A stretch of 64,000 bases of DNA from Cellulomonas sp. WB94 (GTDB taxonomy: Bacteria; Actinomycetota; Actinomycetes; Actinomycetales; Cellulomonadaceae): NCBI RefSeq assembly GCF_003115775.1, contig NZ_QEES01000002.1, positions 1,922,001 through 1,986,000 of the forward strand. The letters run 5' to 3'. Position numbers and translations under genes: made by a program. Numbering within the stretch: the stretch's first letter is position 1; each line of letters begins with the position of its first letter. The notes beneath the pieces were generated by a model that saw nothing but the letters and a program-made list of their open reading frames with translations, was not told the DNA's origin and searched no databases. This document shows positions 36,354 to 47,495 of the stretch, piece by piece.

Positions 36354-38074
36354 CGGTCCGCCTCGCTGCCCGCCTCGCGGCACCGGCGCCTGGCTGGACG
36401 GCGCAGGCCGACGCGATCGTCGTCGGTTCGGGGATCGCCGGCCTGACGGCCGCGCTCGAGCTGCGGACCCGTGTGCCGCGCGTGCTGCTCGTGACGAAGG
36501 GAGTGCTCGCGTCGGGCTCGACCGTGTGGGCCCAGGGCGGCATCGCTGCGGCGCTCGACCCGGAGGACTCCCCGGCCGCGCACCTGCAGGACACGCTCGT
36601 CGCGGGCGCCGGTCTGTGCGACCCGCGGGCCGTGGAGGTCCTGGTCACCGAGGGTCCGGTGCGCGTGCGCGAGCTCGTCGGTCGCGGCGCCGTGTTCGAC
36701 CGGGCGCCGGACGGGGAGATCGCCCTGACCCGTGAGGGCGGCCACCATGCCGACCGGATCGTGCACGCGGGCGGGGACGCGACGGGCGCGGAGGTCTCGC
36801 GAGCGCTGGTCGCCCAGCTCGAGGCGGTGCTCAGCGACCCGGGCATCGAGGTCATCGAGCACGCCCTCGTGCTGGACGTCCTGACGGGTCCGGCGGGCCC
36901 GGACGGCCGGCCCGGTGCGGTGTGCGGCGTGACGCTGCACGTCATCGGGGCGGGCTCACGCGACGGGGTCGGTGCGGCGCTCGCGCCCGCGGTCATCCTC
37001 GCGACCGGCGGCATCGGGCAGGTGTTCCGCTCCTCGACCAACCCGGTGCAGGCCACGGGGGACGGGATCGCGGCGGCGCTGCGTGCGGGGGCGGTGGTCG
37101 GCGACATCGAGTTCGTGCAGTTCCACCCGACGGTCCTGTGGCTCGGCGCGGGGGTCCGGGGGCAGCTCACGCTGGTCTCGGAGGCTGTGCGCGGTGAGGG
37201 TGCCTACCTGCTGGACACCGACGGCGTGCGGTTCATGACCGCGGTGCACCCGATGGCCGAGCTCGCACCGCGGGACGTCGTCGCGCAGGCGATCGTCCGG
37301 CAGATGGCGTTGACCGACACGGACCACGTGCTGCTCGACGCGCGGCACCTCGGCGCCGACTTCCTGCGCCACCGGTTCCCCACGATCCACGAGCGGCTGC
37401 TCGAGCACGGCATCGACATGACGACCGATCTGGTGCCCGTCGCCCCCGCGCAGCACTACCACTCGGGCGGGGTCGTCACCGACCTGGTCGGCCGCACGAC
37501 GGTGAGCGGGCTCTACGCGGCCGGCGAGGCTGCATGCACCGGCGTGCACGGGGCGAACCGGCTCGCGTCGAACTCGCTGCTCGAGGGGCTCGTGTTCGCG
37601 TACCGCGCGGCGCGGGACGTCGCGGCGAGGGTCTCGTCGGGCGAGCTCGTCCAGGCTGACCCTGTCGAGAGGCCAGGACCGGCCGTGCTCGTCGCAGGCG
37701 CGGCCCGCTCGCGCATCCAGCGCGCGGCGAGCGACGGCCCCGGGGTCGTGCGCTCGGCCGACGGCCTGCTCGCGGCGGCCCACGTCCTGGAGACGGTGCG
37801 GACCGACGCGCACCTCGCGCCCGGCGGCCCGGCGGGGACATCGACGGGTCTGCTCCCGGTCGTCGCCCGCCCGCAGGCGGCCGAGTGGGAGACGACCAAC
37901 GTGCACCAGGTCGCGTCGGTGCTCACCGCGACCGCGCTCGAACGCACGGAGAGCCGTGGCGGCCACTTCCGCAGCGACTACCCGGTGCCCGACCCTGCCT
38001 GGCTGCACCGGCTCGAGGCCAGCCTCGACGCGGACGGCCGGCTCGTGACGCACCGGGTCACGGTCGGCGAATGA
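36350..38074 (+). CDS. nadB: L-aspartate oxidase
   Basis: 574 aa flavoprotein of the succinate dehydrogenase family: GxGxx[18 protein letters not shown] (about 24-40), the substrate region [32 protein letters not shown] and [26 protein letters not shown]. It oxidises aspartate to iminoaspartate; no nadA is in the window. GTG 36350 overlaps the panD stop; its stop overlaps the nadC ATG. Confidence 0.95.
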   Translation: MTVRLAARLAAPAPGWTAQADAIVVGSGIAGLTAALELRTRVPRVLLVTKGVLASGSTVWAQGGIAAALDPEDSPAAHLQDTLVAGAGLCDPRAVEVLVTEGPVRVRELVGRGAVFDRAPDGEIALTREGGHHADRIVHAGGDATGAEVSRALVAQLEAVLSDPGIEVIEHALVLDVLTGPAGPDGRPGAVCGVTLHVIGAGSRDGVGAALAPAVILATGGIGQVFRSSTNPVQATGDGIAAALRAGAVVGDIEFVQFHPTVLWLGAGVRGQLTLVSEAVRGEGAYLLDTDGVRFMTAVHPMAELAPRDVVAQAIVRQMALTDTDHVLLDARHLGADFLRHRFPTIHERLLEHGIDMTTDLVPVAPAQHYHSGGVVTDLVGRTTVSGLYAAGEAACTGVHGANRLASNSLLEGLVFAYRAARDVAARVSSGELVQADPVERPGPAVLVAGAARSRIQRAASDGPGVVRSADGLLAAAHVLETVRTDAHLAPGGPAGTSTGLLPVVARPQAAEWETTNVHQVASVLTATALERTESRGGHFRSDYPVPDPAWLHRLEASLDADGRLVTHRVTVGE

Positions 38075-38979
38075 GCGACCTCGACCTCACCCCGCTCGAC
38101 CCCGCCTGGATCGCCCGTGCCGTGGCGACCGCGCTCGACGAGGACCTCGGCCCCGAGCCGGGGCGTGACGTGACGACGCAGGCGACGATCCCTCTGGACG
38201 ATCGCGGTGTCGCGCACCTCGTCGCCCGCGCGGCCGGCGTCGTCGCGGGACTCGTCGTCGTCCCCGCGGTGCTCGACCAGGTCGCGCGGCGGCTCGGCCT
38301 GCCGCCCGCATCGTGCGAGCAGCGTGTCGCGGACGGCTCACGCGTCGTGCGCGGGGACGTCCTCGCGGTCCTCGCGGGACCCGTCCAGGTGCTGCTCGTC
38401 GCGGAGCGCACGCTGCTCAACCTCACGTCGCGCGCGTCCGGCGTCGCGTCGCACACCCGACGGTGGGCCGACGCGCTCGAGGGCACGGGCGCCCGCGTGC
38501 TCGACACCCGCAAGACGACCCCCGGCCTGCGGGCGCTCGAGAAGTACGCGGTGCGCTGCGGCGGCGGCACCAACAAGCGCATGGGCCTGTACGACGTCGC
38601 GATGATCAAGGACAACCACGTCGTGGCGACGGGCTCCGTCTCGGCCGCGGTCGCCGCGGTGCGGGCGAGGTTCCCGGACGTCGCGATCCAGGTCGAGGCC
38701 GACACCCTCGACCAGGCCCTCGAGGCGCTCGACTCGGGCGCACGGTTCCTGCTGCTCGACAACATGCCGACCCCGCTGCTGCGGGAGGTCGTCGCAGCGG
38801 TCCGGGCCCGCGAGCCGCAGACGGGCCGTGTCGAGCTCGAGGCCACCGGGAACCTCACGCTCGACCGGGCCCGTGAGGTGGCGGGCACGGGCGTCGACTA
38901 CCTGTCGGTCGGCGCGCTGACCCACTCGTCCCCGATCCTCGACCTCGCCCTCGACCTGACCCCCGCACCGCGGTCCTGA
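38071..38979 (+). CDS. nadC: Nicotinate-nucleotide pyrophosphorylase (quinolinate PRTase)
   Basis: 302 aa. ERTLLNLTSRASGVASHTRRW, DTRKTTPGLRALEKYAVRCGGG (quinolinate/PRPP-binding Arg and Lys), IKDNHVVATGS, IQVEADTLDQ and ELEATGNL are the family's signatures. It turns quinolinate plus PRPP into nicotinate mononucleotide. It is the last gene of the chain of 4-nt overlaps that starts at the PH-domain genes. Confidence 0.95.
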   Translation: MSDLDLTPLDPAWIARAVATALDEDLGPEPGRDVTTQATIPLDDRGVAHLVARAAGVVAGLVVVPAVLDQVARRLGLPPASCEQRVADGSRVVRGDVLAVLAGPVQVLLVAERTLLNLTSRASGVASHTRRWADALEGTGARVLDTRKTTPGLRALEKYAVRCGGGTNKRMGLYDVAMIKDNHVVATGSVSAAVAAVRARFPDVAIQVEADTLDQALEALDSGARFLLLDNMPTPLLREVVAAVRAREPQTGRVELEATGNLTLDRAREVAGTGVDYLSVGALTHSSPILDLALDLTPAPRS

Positions 38980-39070
38980 AGCAGGGCTGATGCCCGCGCG
39001 ACGACTCGTCGGACGCCTGCCCGACGCGCGCACGGCGGGCCGGGGGCCCTGCGCTCGGTAGCATGGCGCG

Positions 39071-40584
<1,514 letters not shown>

Positions 40585-40588
<4 letters not shown>

Positions 40589-40650
40589 GCAGCCACGACG
40601 CCGCGGTGGTTGCCGCCCTGCGGCTGCGGGACGGAGGTCACCACCGATGA
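40585..40650 (+). CDS. Possible 21-aa coupling peptide between lysS and the next gene
   Basis: [21 protein letters not shown]. Its ATG overlaps the lysS stop (ATGA) and its stop overlaps the start of the following membrane-protein gene (ATGA), so ribosomes could pass from one to the other. No family known; it may be chance. Confidence 0.3.
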
Positions 40651-40835
40651 ACGCGTTCTGGTCCGTCTTCGCGGCCGTGGTCCCGTCGATCGGCGTGGGA
40701 CTGCTGTTCTGGCTCGCCCTGCGCTCGCTCGTGAATGCCGACCGTACGGAACGCGCAGCGATCGCGCGCATGGACGCCCAGGAGCGCGAGGCCGCCACCC
40801 CGGCCATTCCGCCCGCGGCGGATTCGGATTCCTGA
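40647..40835 (+). CDS. Small single-span membrane protein
   Basis: 62 aa. One membrane segment (FWSVFAAVVPSIGVGLLFWLALRSLV, residues 4-29) and a charged cytoplasmic tail with ERAAIARMDAQEREAA. Similar short proteins lie between lysS and lsr2 in other Micrococcales. GGAGGTCACCACC is a strong ribosome site before ATG 40647. Function unknown. Confidence 0.75.
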   Translation: MNAFWSVFAAVVPSIGVGLLFWLALRSLVNADRTERAAIARMDAQEREAATPAIPPAADSDS

Positions 40836-40853
40836 GCGTCAAAGCCGCCCGTT

Positions 40854-40877
40854 CCCTTTGACGGTCGAATCAAAGGG
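40854..40877. promoter_or_regulatory. 8-bp inverted repeat over the lsr2 promoter
   Basis: CCCTTTGA (40854-40861) and TCAAAGGG (40870-40877) are perfect inverted arms around 8 bp. The -35 TTGACG (40858-40863) starts in the left arm; after 17 bp the -10 CATGCT lies at 40881-40886. The placement suits an operator. It is AT-richer than its surroundings, as Lsr2 targets are, so autoregulation is possible. Confidence 0.5.
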
Positions 40878-40931
40878 TGTCATGCTTCCGGTGATCAGTT
40901 CTCATGCACGTCGTTCACCCGGGAGAGAACA

Positions 40932-41267
40932 ATGGCACAGAAGGTTCAGGTCCTGCTCGTCGACGACATTGACGGCGGGACGGCCGACGAGACGGTCACA
41001 TTCGCCGTCGACGGCGTGACCTACGAGATCGACCTCACGGCAGAGCACGCAGCCGAGCTCCGCAGCTCGGTCGCCACGTGGGTCGGCCACGCACGCAAGG
41101 TCGGCGGGCGCACGTCGACGGCTACCGGCCGCCCGGCGCGCGGTCGCCGTGGCACGGGTGTCGACGCGGGCGCGATCCGCGAGTGGGCCAAGGCCAACGG
41201 GCACCACGTGTCCGAGCGCGGACGCATCTCCGCCGGGGTCAAGGCCGCGTACGACGCTGCGCACTGA
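40932..41267 (+). CDS. lsr2: Lsr2 nucleoid-associated xenogeneic silencer
   Basis: 111 aa. N-terminal dimerisation beta-sheet (QKVQVLLVDDIDGGTADETVTFAVDGVTYEIDLT), a basic linker (residues about 60-77), and the C-terminal DNA-binding domain REWAKANGHHVSERGRISAGVKAAYDAAH with the RGR AT-hook-like loop. It binds AT-rich minor grooves and silences acquired DNA. Strong RBS GGGAGAG. Its terminator was split by an IS. Confidence 0.95.
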   Translation: MAQKVQVLLVDDIDGGTADETVTFAVDGVTYEIDLTAEHAAELRSSVATWVGHARKVGGRTSTATGRPARGRRGTGVDAGAIREWAKANGHHVSERGRISAGVKAAYDAAH

Positions 41268-41331
41268 CCGACACGCACTGACCGATAAGCCCGAGTGACC
41301 CCGCGGCGCAGCCGATCACGGGCACACTGAG

Positions 41332-41370
41332 GACACAGCGGAGCCCGGCACCCGTCGAGGGGTGCCGGGC
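41332..41370. terminator. lsr2 terminator hairpin, 3' arm interrupted by the IS
   Basis: The left arm (41332-41353) still pairs with 41360-41370 (11 bp). The remaining 11 nt of the right arm lie beyond the IS at 43111-43121. Rejoined, the stem is 22 bp and perfect with a GTCGAG loop. It lies between convergent lsr2 and xylB and would have served both. Confidence 0.85.
41364..41370. repeat. Left 7-bp target-site duplication of the IS
   Basis: GCCGGGC, repeated at 43104-43110 on the other side of the element. Confidence 0.85.
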
Positions 41371-43103
41371 CCGACTCGTGCCACTTGCCTTAGTGACCGG
41401 TTTCGAGTCGGTTGAGGATGGCGCGGGCGGTCTCGGTGAGGTCGGGGTCGAGGGTGAGGCGTTGGCCGTTGATCTCGATGGTTGCTGAGCGTGCGGTGCG
41501 CAGGGCCTGGACGATCTTCTTGATGCTCATGCCGGTGAGGTCTTGCAGATGGCGGGCGACGGCCAGGGCGGCGAACACCACCGTCAGGTGGGCTTCGATG
41601 GCGTCGCGTTGGTGGTGGAACACGGGCCGGGCTCGTAGGTCGGACTTGGTCATGCGGAACGACTGCTCGACGTGCCATAGGTCGTGGTAGGCCGCGATGA
41701 CCGCCGCGCCGTCCATCGTGGCGGTCGGCAGGTTGGTGACGTAGCCCTTGAGGCCCGCCAACTGGCGGGCCCGGTCGATGGTGGCCTGGTCGAGTTCCTT
41801 GGTGGCTCCGGTGATCTTGAGGAACCGGGCCTTCTTCAACGGGGCGCGGCCGTCGGCGATCTTCTCGGCCCGGTCGATCATCGCGTTGATGGCCTTGTTG
41901 TCGTGCTGCTCGCGGGCGAACTTCCACTGGTAGACCACCCGCCGGGCCCGGGCCGCCTTGCCGGTGCCCATGTCCCGGGTCGATTCCAGGACCTGCCCGT
42001 CGGTGAAGTAGTTGCCGTGCCGTTCGAAGTGATCGGCCAGGTCGTAGGGGGCCCGGGTGATCCGCGAGCCGACGATGAAGCAGAACCCGGCGTCCTCCAG
42101 GGCGTTCAGGTTGCCCGCCGAGAGCATCCCGGCGTCGGCGACGACGACCAGGTCCGTGACGTCGTGCCGCTTGCCGAACGCGGTCAGTACGGGGATCAGA
42201 GTGGTCGTCTCGGCCTTGCTGCCCTCGAACAGGTGCACCTCGAGCGGGAACCCGCCCGGGTCGACCAGCAGCCCGACCTGAACCTGGGGGTCCACGCGGT
42301 GCTCCTTGCTCATCCCGACCCTGCGCAGCTCGTCCTCGTCCGGCCGCTCGAAGTGCAGCGTCGTCACGTCGTACAAGATCAGGACCGATGTCCCGGTGGT
42401 GCGGACCGAGTGCGCCCACGCGGCCCTGGCCAACGTGTCGCGGTAGTCCTGGGCCTGGCACCGGGCCAGCGACCGGAACAACGTGCGCAGGCTGACCGCC
42501 GGTGCGTCGAGTTCGTCCAGGACGCGGACGACCTCGGCCTTGGAGGTCGGCTCCACGATCCGTGCCAGGACCATCGCCCGGAACCCGTCATCGCCCAGGA
42601 CGTCGAACCCCAGCCGGGTGTATTCGCTGGTCAGGACCTTCCACAACAGGTCCGCGGAGGTCCCCACGACCCGCCCACCTGCGGCGACGGCCGCAGGACG
42701 CCCACCGGCCGCCGGCGTCGCCGGCTGCAGGAGCAGTTCCGGTTCGGCGGTCCAGTCCGCGACGTCGTCCATCCGCGCCGGGACCACCAACAGGTCCCCG
42801 AGGTCCAGGGCGTCTTGGCCTGGGGACAGCCGCTCACGCGCTACGGCCAGCAGCAACGCGAGCTCGGCATCGCTATGCGCTGACCCGACGTGCTCGACCT
42901 GTTCGACCTGCCGGCCCCGGCGCGTGACGATCTGGACCGCGACCGCTCCCGAAGCGGTGCGGACCTTGCGCACGAACCGCGAGACCACCCCCGAAGGCTT
43001 GCACGACGAGGTTCTTAGTGACCACATCGCACCCGAGCGCACAACGAAACAGCAGGTCAGCGACCCGCGCCCACCCTCGAGGACCGAACGTGGCACGAGT
43101 CAG
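41371..43103 (-). mobile_element. IS1634-like insertion sequence, 1733 bp
   Basis: Bounded by 14-bp terminal inverted repeats with one mismatch (CCGACTCGTGCCAC at 41371-41384; complement of CTGACTCGTGCCAC at 43090-43103) and a 7-bp direct repeat GCCGGGC. One transposase gene fills it. Intact repeats and ORF suggest a recent, possibly still mobile insertion. The target is a hairpin rather than a gene. Confidence 0.9.
41390..43027 (-). CDS. IS1634-family DDE transposase
   Basis: 545 aa. RNase-H-like catalytic residues: Asp in LILYDVTTLHFE, Asp in VVVADAGMLSAGN, and Glu of the YHDLWHVEQSFRMTKSDL motif (E-x6-K signature of the IS4-type families). The start ATG 43027 is the first in-frame ATG inside the right inverted repeat; the stop is 6 nt inside from the left repeat. 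Uninterrupted. It moves the element by cut-and-paste. Confidence 0.92.
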   Translation of the reverse strand: MWSLRTSSCKPSGVVSRFVRKVRTASGAVAVQIVTRRGRQVEQVEHVGSAHSDAELALLLAVARERLSPGQDALDLGDLLVVPARMDDVADWTAEPELLLQPATPAAGGRPAAVAAGGRVVGTSADLLWKVLTSEYTRLGFDVLGDDGFRAMVLARIVEPTSKAEVVRVLDELDAPAVSLRTLFRSLARCQAQDYRDTLARAAWAHSVRTTGTSVLILYDVTTLHFERPDEDELRRVGMSKEHRVDPQVQVGLLVDPGGFPLEVHLFEGSKAETTTLIPVLTAFGKRHDVTDLVVVADAGMLSAGNLNALEDAGFCFIVGSRITRAPYDLADHFERHGNYFTDGQVLESTRDMGTGKAARARRVVYQWKFAREQHDNKAINAMIDRAEKIADGRAPLKKARFLKITGATKELDQATIDRARQLAGLKGYVTNLPTATMDGAAVIAAYHDLWHVEQSFRMTKSDLRARPVFHHQRDAIEAHLTVVFAALAVARHLQDLTGMSIKKIVQALRTARSATIEINGQRLTLDPDLTETARAILNRLETGH

Positions 43104-43110
43104 GCCGGGC
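43104..43110. repeat. Right 7-bp target-site duplication of the IS
   Basis: GCCGGGC, matching 41364-41370. Confidence 0.85.
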
Positions 43111-43172
43111 TCCGCTGTGTCGTGGGCTCCGCTGTCGTGGGAAACGCTGTGTCGGCGGCGCCCCGGCCGCGG

Positions 43173-44627
43173 TCAGGCCGGGCGCGTCCCGGTGAGCTCA
43201 CGGACCGCCGCGTACTGCGCGCGGACCTGCGGGGCCGCGTCGGCCTGGTAGACCTCGGCGCTGCCGGCCGCGGTCCAGGCGGGCGGTGTCGCCGCGCCGG
43301 ACAGCACCCAGGCCGCCTGCCGCGCGGCACCGTCGGCGACGTACTCGCCGGGCGTCGGGACGGCGACGTCGAGACCGAGCACGCTTGGCGCGATGCGGCG
43401 GACCGCCTCGGACTGCGCGCCGCCACCGATGAGGAACACCCGCTGCACGGGCACCCCCTGGGCGACGAGGGCGTCGAGCCCGTCGGCGAGGGCGCAGAGC
43501 ATGCCCTCGACCGCTGCGCGGGCCAGGTGGGCCGGCGTGGTGTTCGCGAGCCGCAGTCCGTGCAGCGCCCCGGTGGCGTCGGGCTTGTTGGGGGTGCGCT
43601 CGCCCTCGAGGTAGGGGACGAGGACGAGCCCGTCGGCGCCGGCGGGGGCCGACAGCGCGAGCGCGGAGAGACCCGCGTGGTCGACGCCGAGCATCCGGGC
43701 GGCCGCGTCGAGCACGCGCGAGGCGTTGAGCGTGCAGGCGAGCGGCAGGAACGCGCCGGTCGCGTCGGCGAACCCGGTGACGAGCCCCGACGCGTCGGCC
43801 GTCGGGACGGCGGAGATCGCCGAGACGACGCCCGACGTGCCGATCGAGATCGCGACGTCACCGGGGGTGAGGCCGAGGCCGAGCGCCGCGGCCGCGTTGT
43901 CCCCGGCGCCGGCGCCGAGCGCGGGTCGCAGGGCTCCGAGGGCCGACGTCCCCGCGCGCTCGCCGGGACCGACGACGCGCGGCAGCACCGCGTCGTGGCC
44001 GAGCGCGAGCGAGAGCAGGTCGCGGCGGTAGTCGTCGGAGATCGGCGACCAGTACCCCGTGCCCGAGGCGTCCGAACGGTCGGTCGTGAGCGCGGCCAGG
44101 GCCGCCGCGGGGTCGCTGCTGCCCGGTCCGTGGCCGGCGAGGCGCCAGGTCAGCCAGTCGTGGGGGAGGGCCACCGCGGCCACGCGGGCGGCGTTGGCGG
44201 GCTCGTGGTCGCGCAGCCAGCGCAGCTTGGTCACGGTCAGCGACGCAACCGGGACCGAGCCGATGGCTGCGGCCCAGGCGGCAGCGCCGTCACCGTCACC
44301 GGTGGCGCCCAGCTCGTCGATGAGGTCGAGCGCGGACTGCGCGGAGCGGGTGTCGTTCCACAGGAGAGCGTCGCGGACGACCGCGCCGTCGGCATCGAGC
44401 GCAACCATGCCGTGCTGCTGACCGCCGACGGAGATGGCCTCGACGTCGTCCAGGCCTCCCGCGTCGGTGATCGCGACCTGCAGGGCGTGCCACCAGCGTG
44501 CGGGGTCGATCTCGGTGCCGTCCGGGTGCGAGGCGCGCCCGGAGCGCACGAGGGCGCCCGTCGCGGCGTCGCGCACGACGACCTTGCAGGACTGGGTGGA
44601 CGAGTCCACCCCGGCGACGAGCGTCAT
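43173..44627 (-). CDS. xylB: Xylulokinase
   Basis: 484 aa FGGY-family sugar kinase. The N-terminal phosphate-binding [15 protein letters not shown] (residues 3-17), [10 protein letters not shown] (substrate), and the C-terminal ATPase motif [17 protein letters not shown] are intact. It phosphorylates D-xylulose made by XylA. GGAGACC precedes ATG 44627. It is downstream of xylA, with a strong hairpin between, and its own end faces the IS-split terminator. Confidence 0.94.
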   Translation of the reverse strand: MTLVAGVDSSTQSCKVVVRDAATGALVRSGRASHPDGTEIDPARWWHALQVAITDAGGLDDVEAISVGGQQHGMVALDADGAVVRDALLWNDTRSAQSALDLIDELGATGDGDGAAAWAAAIGSVPVASLTVTKLRWLRDHEPANAARVAAVALPHDWLTWRLAGHGPGSSDPAAALAALTTDRSDASGTGYWSPISDDYRRDLLSLALGHDAVLPRVVGPGERAGTSALGALRPALGAGAGDNAAAALGLGLTPGDVAISIGTSGVVSAISAVPTADASGLVTGFADATGAFLPLACTLNASRVLDAAARMLGVDHAGLSALALSAPAGADGLVLVPYLEGERTPNKPDATGALHGLRLANTTPAHLARAAVEGMLCALADGLDALVAQGVPVQRVFLIGGGAQSEAVRRIAPSVLGLDVAVPTPGEYVADGAARQAAWVLSGAATPPAWTAAGSAEVYQADAAPQVRAQYAAVRELTGTRPA

Positions 44628-44653
44628 TGTCGGGTCTCCATCTGGCGAAAGGC

Positions 44654-44688
44654 GCGACGCCCGCACCCGGTGCGGGTGCGGACGTCGC
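44654..44688 (-). terminator. Hairpin between xylA and xylB
   Basis: GCGACG-CCGCACCC pairs with GGGTGCGG-CGTCGC with one C/A mismatch and a 5-nt loop. It could halt part of the transcripts or protect xylA mRNA, keeping XylA above XylB. Confidence 0.55.
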
Positions 44689-44721
44689 GGTCGAGCGGGG
44701 TGTGTCAGTGCTGCGTGCGGG

Positions 44722-45909
44722 TCAGCGGGCGCCGAGCGCGTGCTCGAGCGCGAGCTGGTTGAGGCGGACGAAGTGGAAGCCGCGCTTGGCGACGTCCTCG
44801 ACGTCCAGGTCTTCGAACGTCGAACGGTCGTTCAGCAGGTCGTCGAGGGTCTCGCCCTCGGCGATCGTCGGCTGGGCCAGCTCGTAGACGCCGGCCTCCT
44901 CGAGCGCCGCCTGGACCTCGGGGTCGGCACGGAACGCGAGCGCGCGCTCCTTGAGGATCAGGTAGGCCTGGATGTTCGCCGCGGCGGACTCCCAGACGCC
45001 GGCCATGTCCTCGGTGCGCGACGGCTTGTAGTCGAAGTGACGCGGGCCGTCGTAGCGCGGGCCGCCGCTGGGGAAGCCGTTCTCGATCAGGTCGACCGTG
45101 CCGAAGGCGGAGAACAGGTCGCCGTGGCCGAACACGAGGTCCTGGTCGTACTTGATCGACTTCTGGCCGTTGAGGTCGATGTGGAAGAGCTTGTTCGACC
45201 ACAGCGCCTGGGCGAGGCCGCCCGTGTAGTTCAGGCCGGCCATCTGCTCGTGACCGGTCTCCGGGTTGAGGCCGACGATGTCGCCGTGCTCGAGCTCGGC
45301 GATGAACGCGAGCGCGTGGCCGACCGTGGGGAGCAGGATGTCGCCGCGGGGCTCGTTCGGCTTGGGCTCGATCGCGATCTTGAGGTCGTAGCCCTTGTCC
45401 TTGATGTAGCCGGCGACGGTGTCGATGCCCTCGCGGTAGCGGTCGTGCGCGGCCTTGAGGTCCTTGGCGGAGTCGTACTCCGCACCCTCACGCCCGCCCC
45501 ACATGACGAACGTCGCGGCACCGAGCTCGGCGGCGAGGTCGACGTTGCGGACGACCTTGCGCAGGCCGTAGCGGCGCACGCGACGGTCGTTCGAGGTGAA
45601 CGCGCCGTCCTTGAAGATCGGGTGGCTGAACGTGTTGGTCGTGACCATCTCGACCGTGATGCCGGTCTCGTCGAGCGCGCCCTTGAAGCGCGCCAGGATC
45701 GCGTCGCGGGTCGCGGCGTCGGAGCCGAACGGGACGACGTCGTCGTCGTGGAACGTCACGTGCGCGACGCCCAGCTTCGCGAGCTGGTGCACCGACTCGA
45801 CCGGGTCGAGGGCCGGCCGGGTCGCGTCTCCGAACTGGTCGCGTGCCTCCCAGCCGATGGTCCACAGACCGAACGAGAACTTGTCTTCAGGGGTGGCCTT
45901 GCGCGCCAT
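44722..45909 (-). CDS. xylA: Xylose isomerase
   Basis: 395 aa class I xylose isomerase. [12 protein letters not shown] (catalytic His/Asp), [11 protein letters not shown] (metal Glu and Lys), [13 protein letters not shown] and FHIDLNGQ are the metal and substrate motifs in order. It converts D-xylose to D-xylulose with Mg/Mn. GGAGAGCCCG before ATG 45909 fixes the start and excludes an upstream in-frame extension. It diverges from the ROK regulator across a short AT-rich spacer. Confidence 0.97.
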   Translation of the reverse strand: MARKATPEDKFSFGLWTIGWEARDQFGDATRPALDPVESVHQLAKLGVAHVTFHDDDVVPFGSDAATRDAILARFKGALDETGITVEMVTTNTFSHPIFKDGAFTSNDRRVRRYGLRKVVRNVDLAAELGAATFVMWGGREGAEYDSAKDLKAAHDRYREGIDTVAGYIKDKGYDLKIAIEPKPNEPRGDILLPTVGHALAFIAELEHGDIVGLNPETGHEQMAGLNYTGGLAQALWSNKLFHIDLNGQKSIKYDQDLVFGHGDLFSAFGTVDLIENGFPSGGPRYDGPRHFDYKPSRTEDMAGVWESAAANIQAYLILKERALAFRADPEVQAALEEAGVYELAQPTIAEGETLDDLLNDRSTFEDLDVEDVAKRGFHFVRLNQLALEHALGAR

Positions 45910-45984
45910 CGGGCTCTCCTCCACGAGATCCGCCAAATTTGTTGTACGGATGAACTTATGCAACTGAGGCGCTAGGGTCAAGTC
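45910..45984. promoter_or_regulatory. Divergent xylA / ROK regulator control region
   Basis: A 75-bp spacer with an AT-rich core (45935-45962) that stands out from the GC-rich surroundings. It contains ATTTGTTG (45937-45944), the complement of CAACAAAT found before chvE at 47488. TAGGGT (45973-45978) is the -10 of the leaderless ROK gene. It is the most likely XylR-type operator; the exact half-sites are not clear. Confidence 0.5.
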
Positions 45985-47379
45985 ATGCCGGACCACCAGA
46001 TGCCCGAGCCTGGCCGGAGCACGGTGCGGGGCAGATCGACGGACGACCTCCGCCCCTGGTCATCGGGGATGTCCGGACCGATCGTGCCTCGCCTGCCGGC
46101 GGGGCCGTCCGCGGGATCGTCCTCTGCGCCGCACCACGCGGGGGCACGCGTGCGGACCGCGGGACGTGCGGCGCGGCAGGAGTCGCTGCGCGAGCACAAC
46201 CTCAGCCTGACGCTGCAGAAGGTGATCGACGCCGTCCGTCCCGTCTCCCGTGCTGACATCTCGGCCGCGACCGGGCTCGCGCGCGCGACCGTGTCAGGGC
46301 TCGTGGACCAGCTCATCGACGCGTCGCTCGTCATCGAGCTCGCGGCCCCCATCACGCTCGAGGCCCGCCGGGTCGGTCGCCCCGCCGTCCCCCTCGCGCC
46401 GGCCCGCGGCACCGTGGCGGGGCTCGGCATGGAGGTCAACGTCGACTACCTCGGCGTGCGCGCCGTCGACCTCGCCGGTCGGGTGCTCACCGAGGTCGTC
46501 GAGATCGACAACTTCCGCAACAGCCGGCCGGAGGTCGTGCTCGACCGGCTCGCGCGCACCGCGGGGCGCGTGCTGGCCAACCTCAGCGCCGACGGCGTCC
46601 GGGTGGCGGGTACCGCCCTCGCGCTGCCCGGTCTGGTCGACCGGGTCACCGGTCCGCTGCGCTACGCGCCGAACCTCGGCTGGCGGGACGTGGACGTCGT
46701 CGGGCTGCTGACGGCCCACCCGGTGCTCGCGGGCTTCCCACCCTCGCTGGCCAACGAGGCCAACCTGGCGGCGCTCGCCGAGGCGGTCGCGCGGCGCGAC
46801 GGGGGCCGGGCGAGCTTCGTCTACGTGTCGGGCGAGGTCGGCATCGGTGGGGCCATCGTGCTCGACGGCGAGATCTTCGCGGGTCGGCACGGCTGGAGCG
46901 GGGAGATCGGGCACACGGTCGTCGACGCGTTCTCCACGGCCGAGGCCGACGACGGCACAGCCCGTGCCGGTCGTCGGACGCTCGAGGACTACGCCGGTCA
47001 GGACGCCCTCATGCGCCGTGCGGGCCTCGACCCGACCGCACCCCTCAGCGATCTCGTCCACGCCGCCGAGGCGGGCGACCCTCGTGCGCTCGAGTCCTTG
47101 CGGCGCGGCGGCACGGCGCTCGGTGTGGTGCTCGCGAACATCGTCAACGTGGTGGACGTGGGCATGGTGGTGCTCGGCGGCAGGTTCTCGGAGGTCTACC
47201 CGTACGTGCGCGAGGCTGTCGCGGAGCAGCTCGAGCGGTGCGTGATCTTCGCCCCGTGGTCGCCGGTCGAGGTGCAGGTGGCACGCGCCGGGGAGTACCC
47301 CGCGATGACCGGGGGAGCGATCTCCGAGCTGCGGACGGTCGTCGCCGACCCCGTCGCCTGGGTGGCCGAGGGCGCCTGA
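45985..47379 (+). CDS. xylR: ROK-family xylose repressor (XylR-like)
   Basis: 464 aa. A Ser/Pro-rich N-terminus (1-65) is followed by a winged HTH ([32 protein letters not shown], about 80-112) and a ROK sugar-kinase-like domain ([52 protein letters not shown]). The zinc-binding Cys cluster of ROK kinases is absent, as is usual in regulators. Divergence from xylA and the transporter downstream point to xylose-responsive repression. TAGGGT lies 6 nt before ATG 45985. Confidence 0.88.
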   Translation: MPDHQMPEPGRSTVRGRSTDDLRPWSSGMSGPIVPRLPAGPSAGSSSAPHHAGARVRTAGRAARQESLREHNLSLTLQKVIDAVRPVSRADISAATGLARATVSGLVDQLIDASLVIELAAPITLEARRVGRPAVPLAPARGTVAGLGMEVNVDYLGVRAVDLAGRVLTEVVEIDNFRNSRPEVVLDRLARTAGRVLANLSADGVRVAGTALALPGLVDRVTGPLRYAPNLGWRDVDVVGLLTAHPVLAGFPPSLANEANLAALAEAVARRDGGRASFVYVSGEVGIGGAIVLDGEIFAGRHGWSGEIGHTVVDAFSTAEADDGTARAGRRTLEDYAGQDALMRRAGLDPTAPLSDLVHAAEAGDPRALESLRRGGTALGVVLANIVNVVDVGMVVLGGRFSEVYPYVREAVAEQLERCVIFAPWSPVEVQVARAGEYPAMTGGAISELRTVVADPVAWVAEGA

Positions 47380-47449
47380 GCGATCGGCGCCGATCCTTGC
47401 CGTGACTCAGATGTTGCGCGATCGTGACCTGTTTGGGGCCCGATGTGGC

Positions 47450-47495
47450 TTGCGCTGCGTTGGGTTCACGTCCTAAATTCAGCGCAGCAACAAAT
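47450..47495 (+). promoter_or_regulatory. chvE promoter and possible XylR site
   Basis: -35 TTGCGC (47450-47455), 18 bp, -10 TAAATT (47474-47479). GCGCTG (47452-47457) and CAGCGC (47480-47485) form an inverted repeat flanking it, and CAACAAAT at 47488-47495 repeats the motif seen in the xylA control region. The rest of the 259-bp spacer before chvE shows nothing I can name except the RBS. Confidence 0.5.

Noticed and set aside
41389-43023. CTTAGTGACC direct repeat at both ends of the IS as the target duplication
   Set aside because: Both copies lie inside the terminal inverted repeats and include the transposase stop; the GCCGGGC duplication outside them is confirmed by the rebuilt hairpin.
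43018-43251. Plus-strand ORF over the IS right end and xylB end
   Set aside because: It crosses the IS boundary, which no ancestral gene could, and has no recognisable feature.
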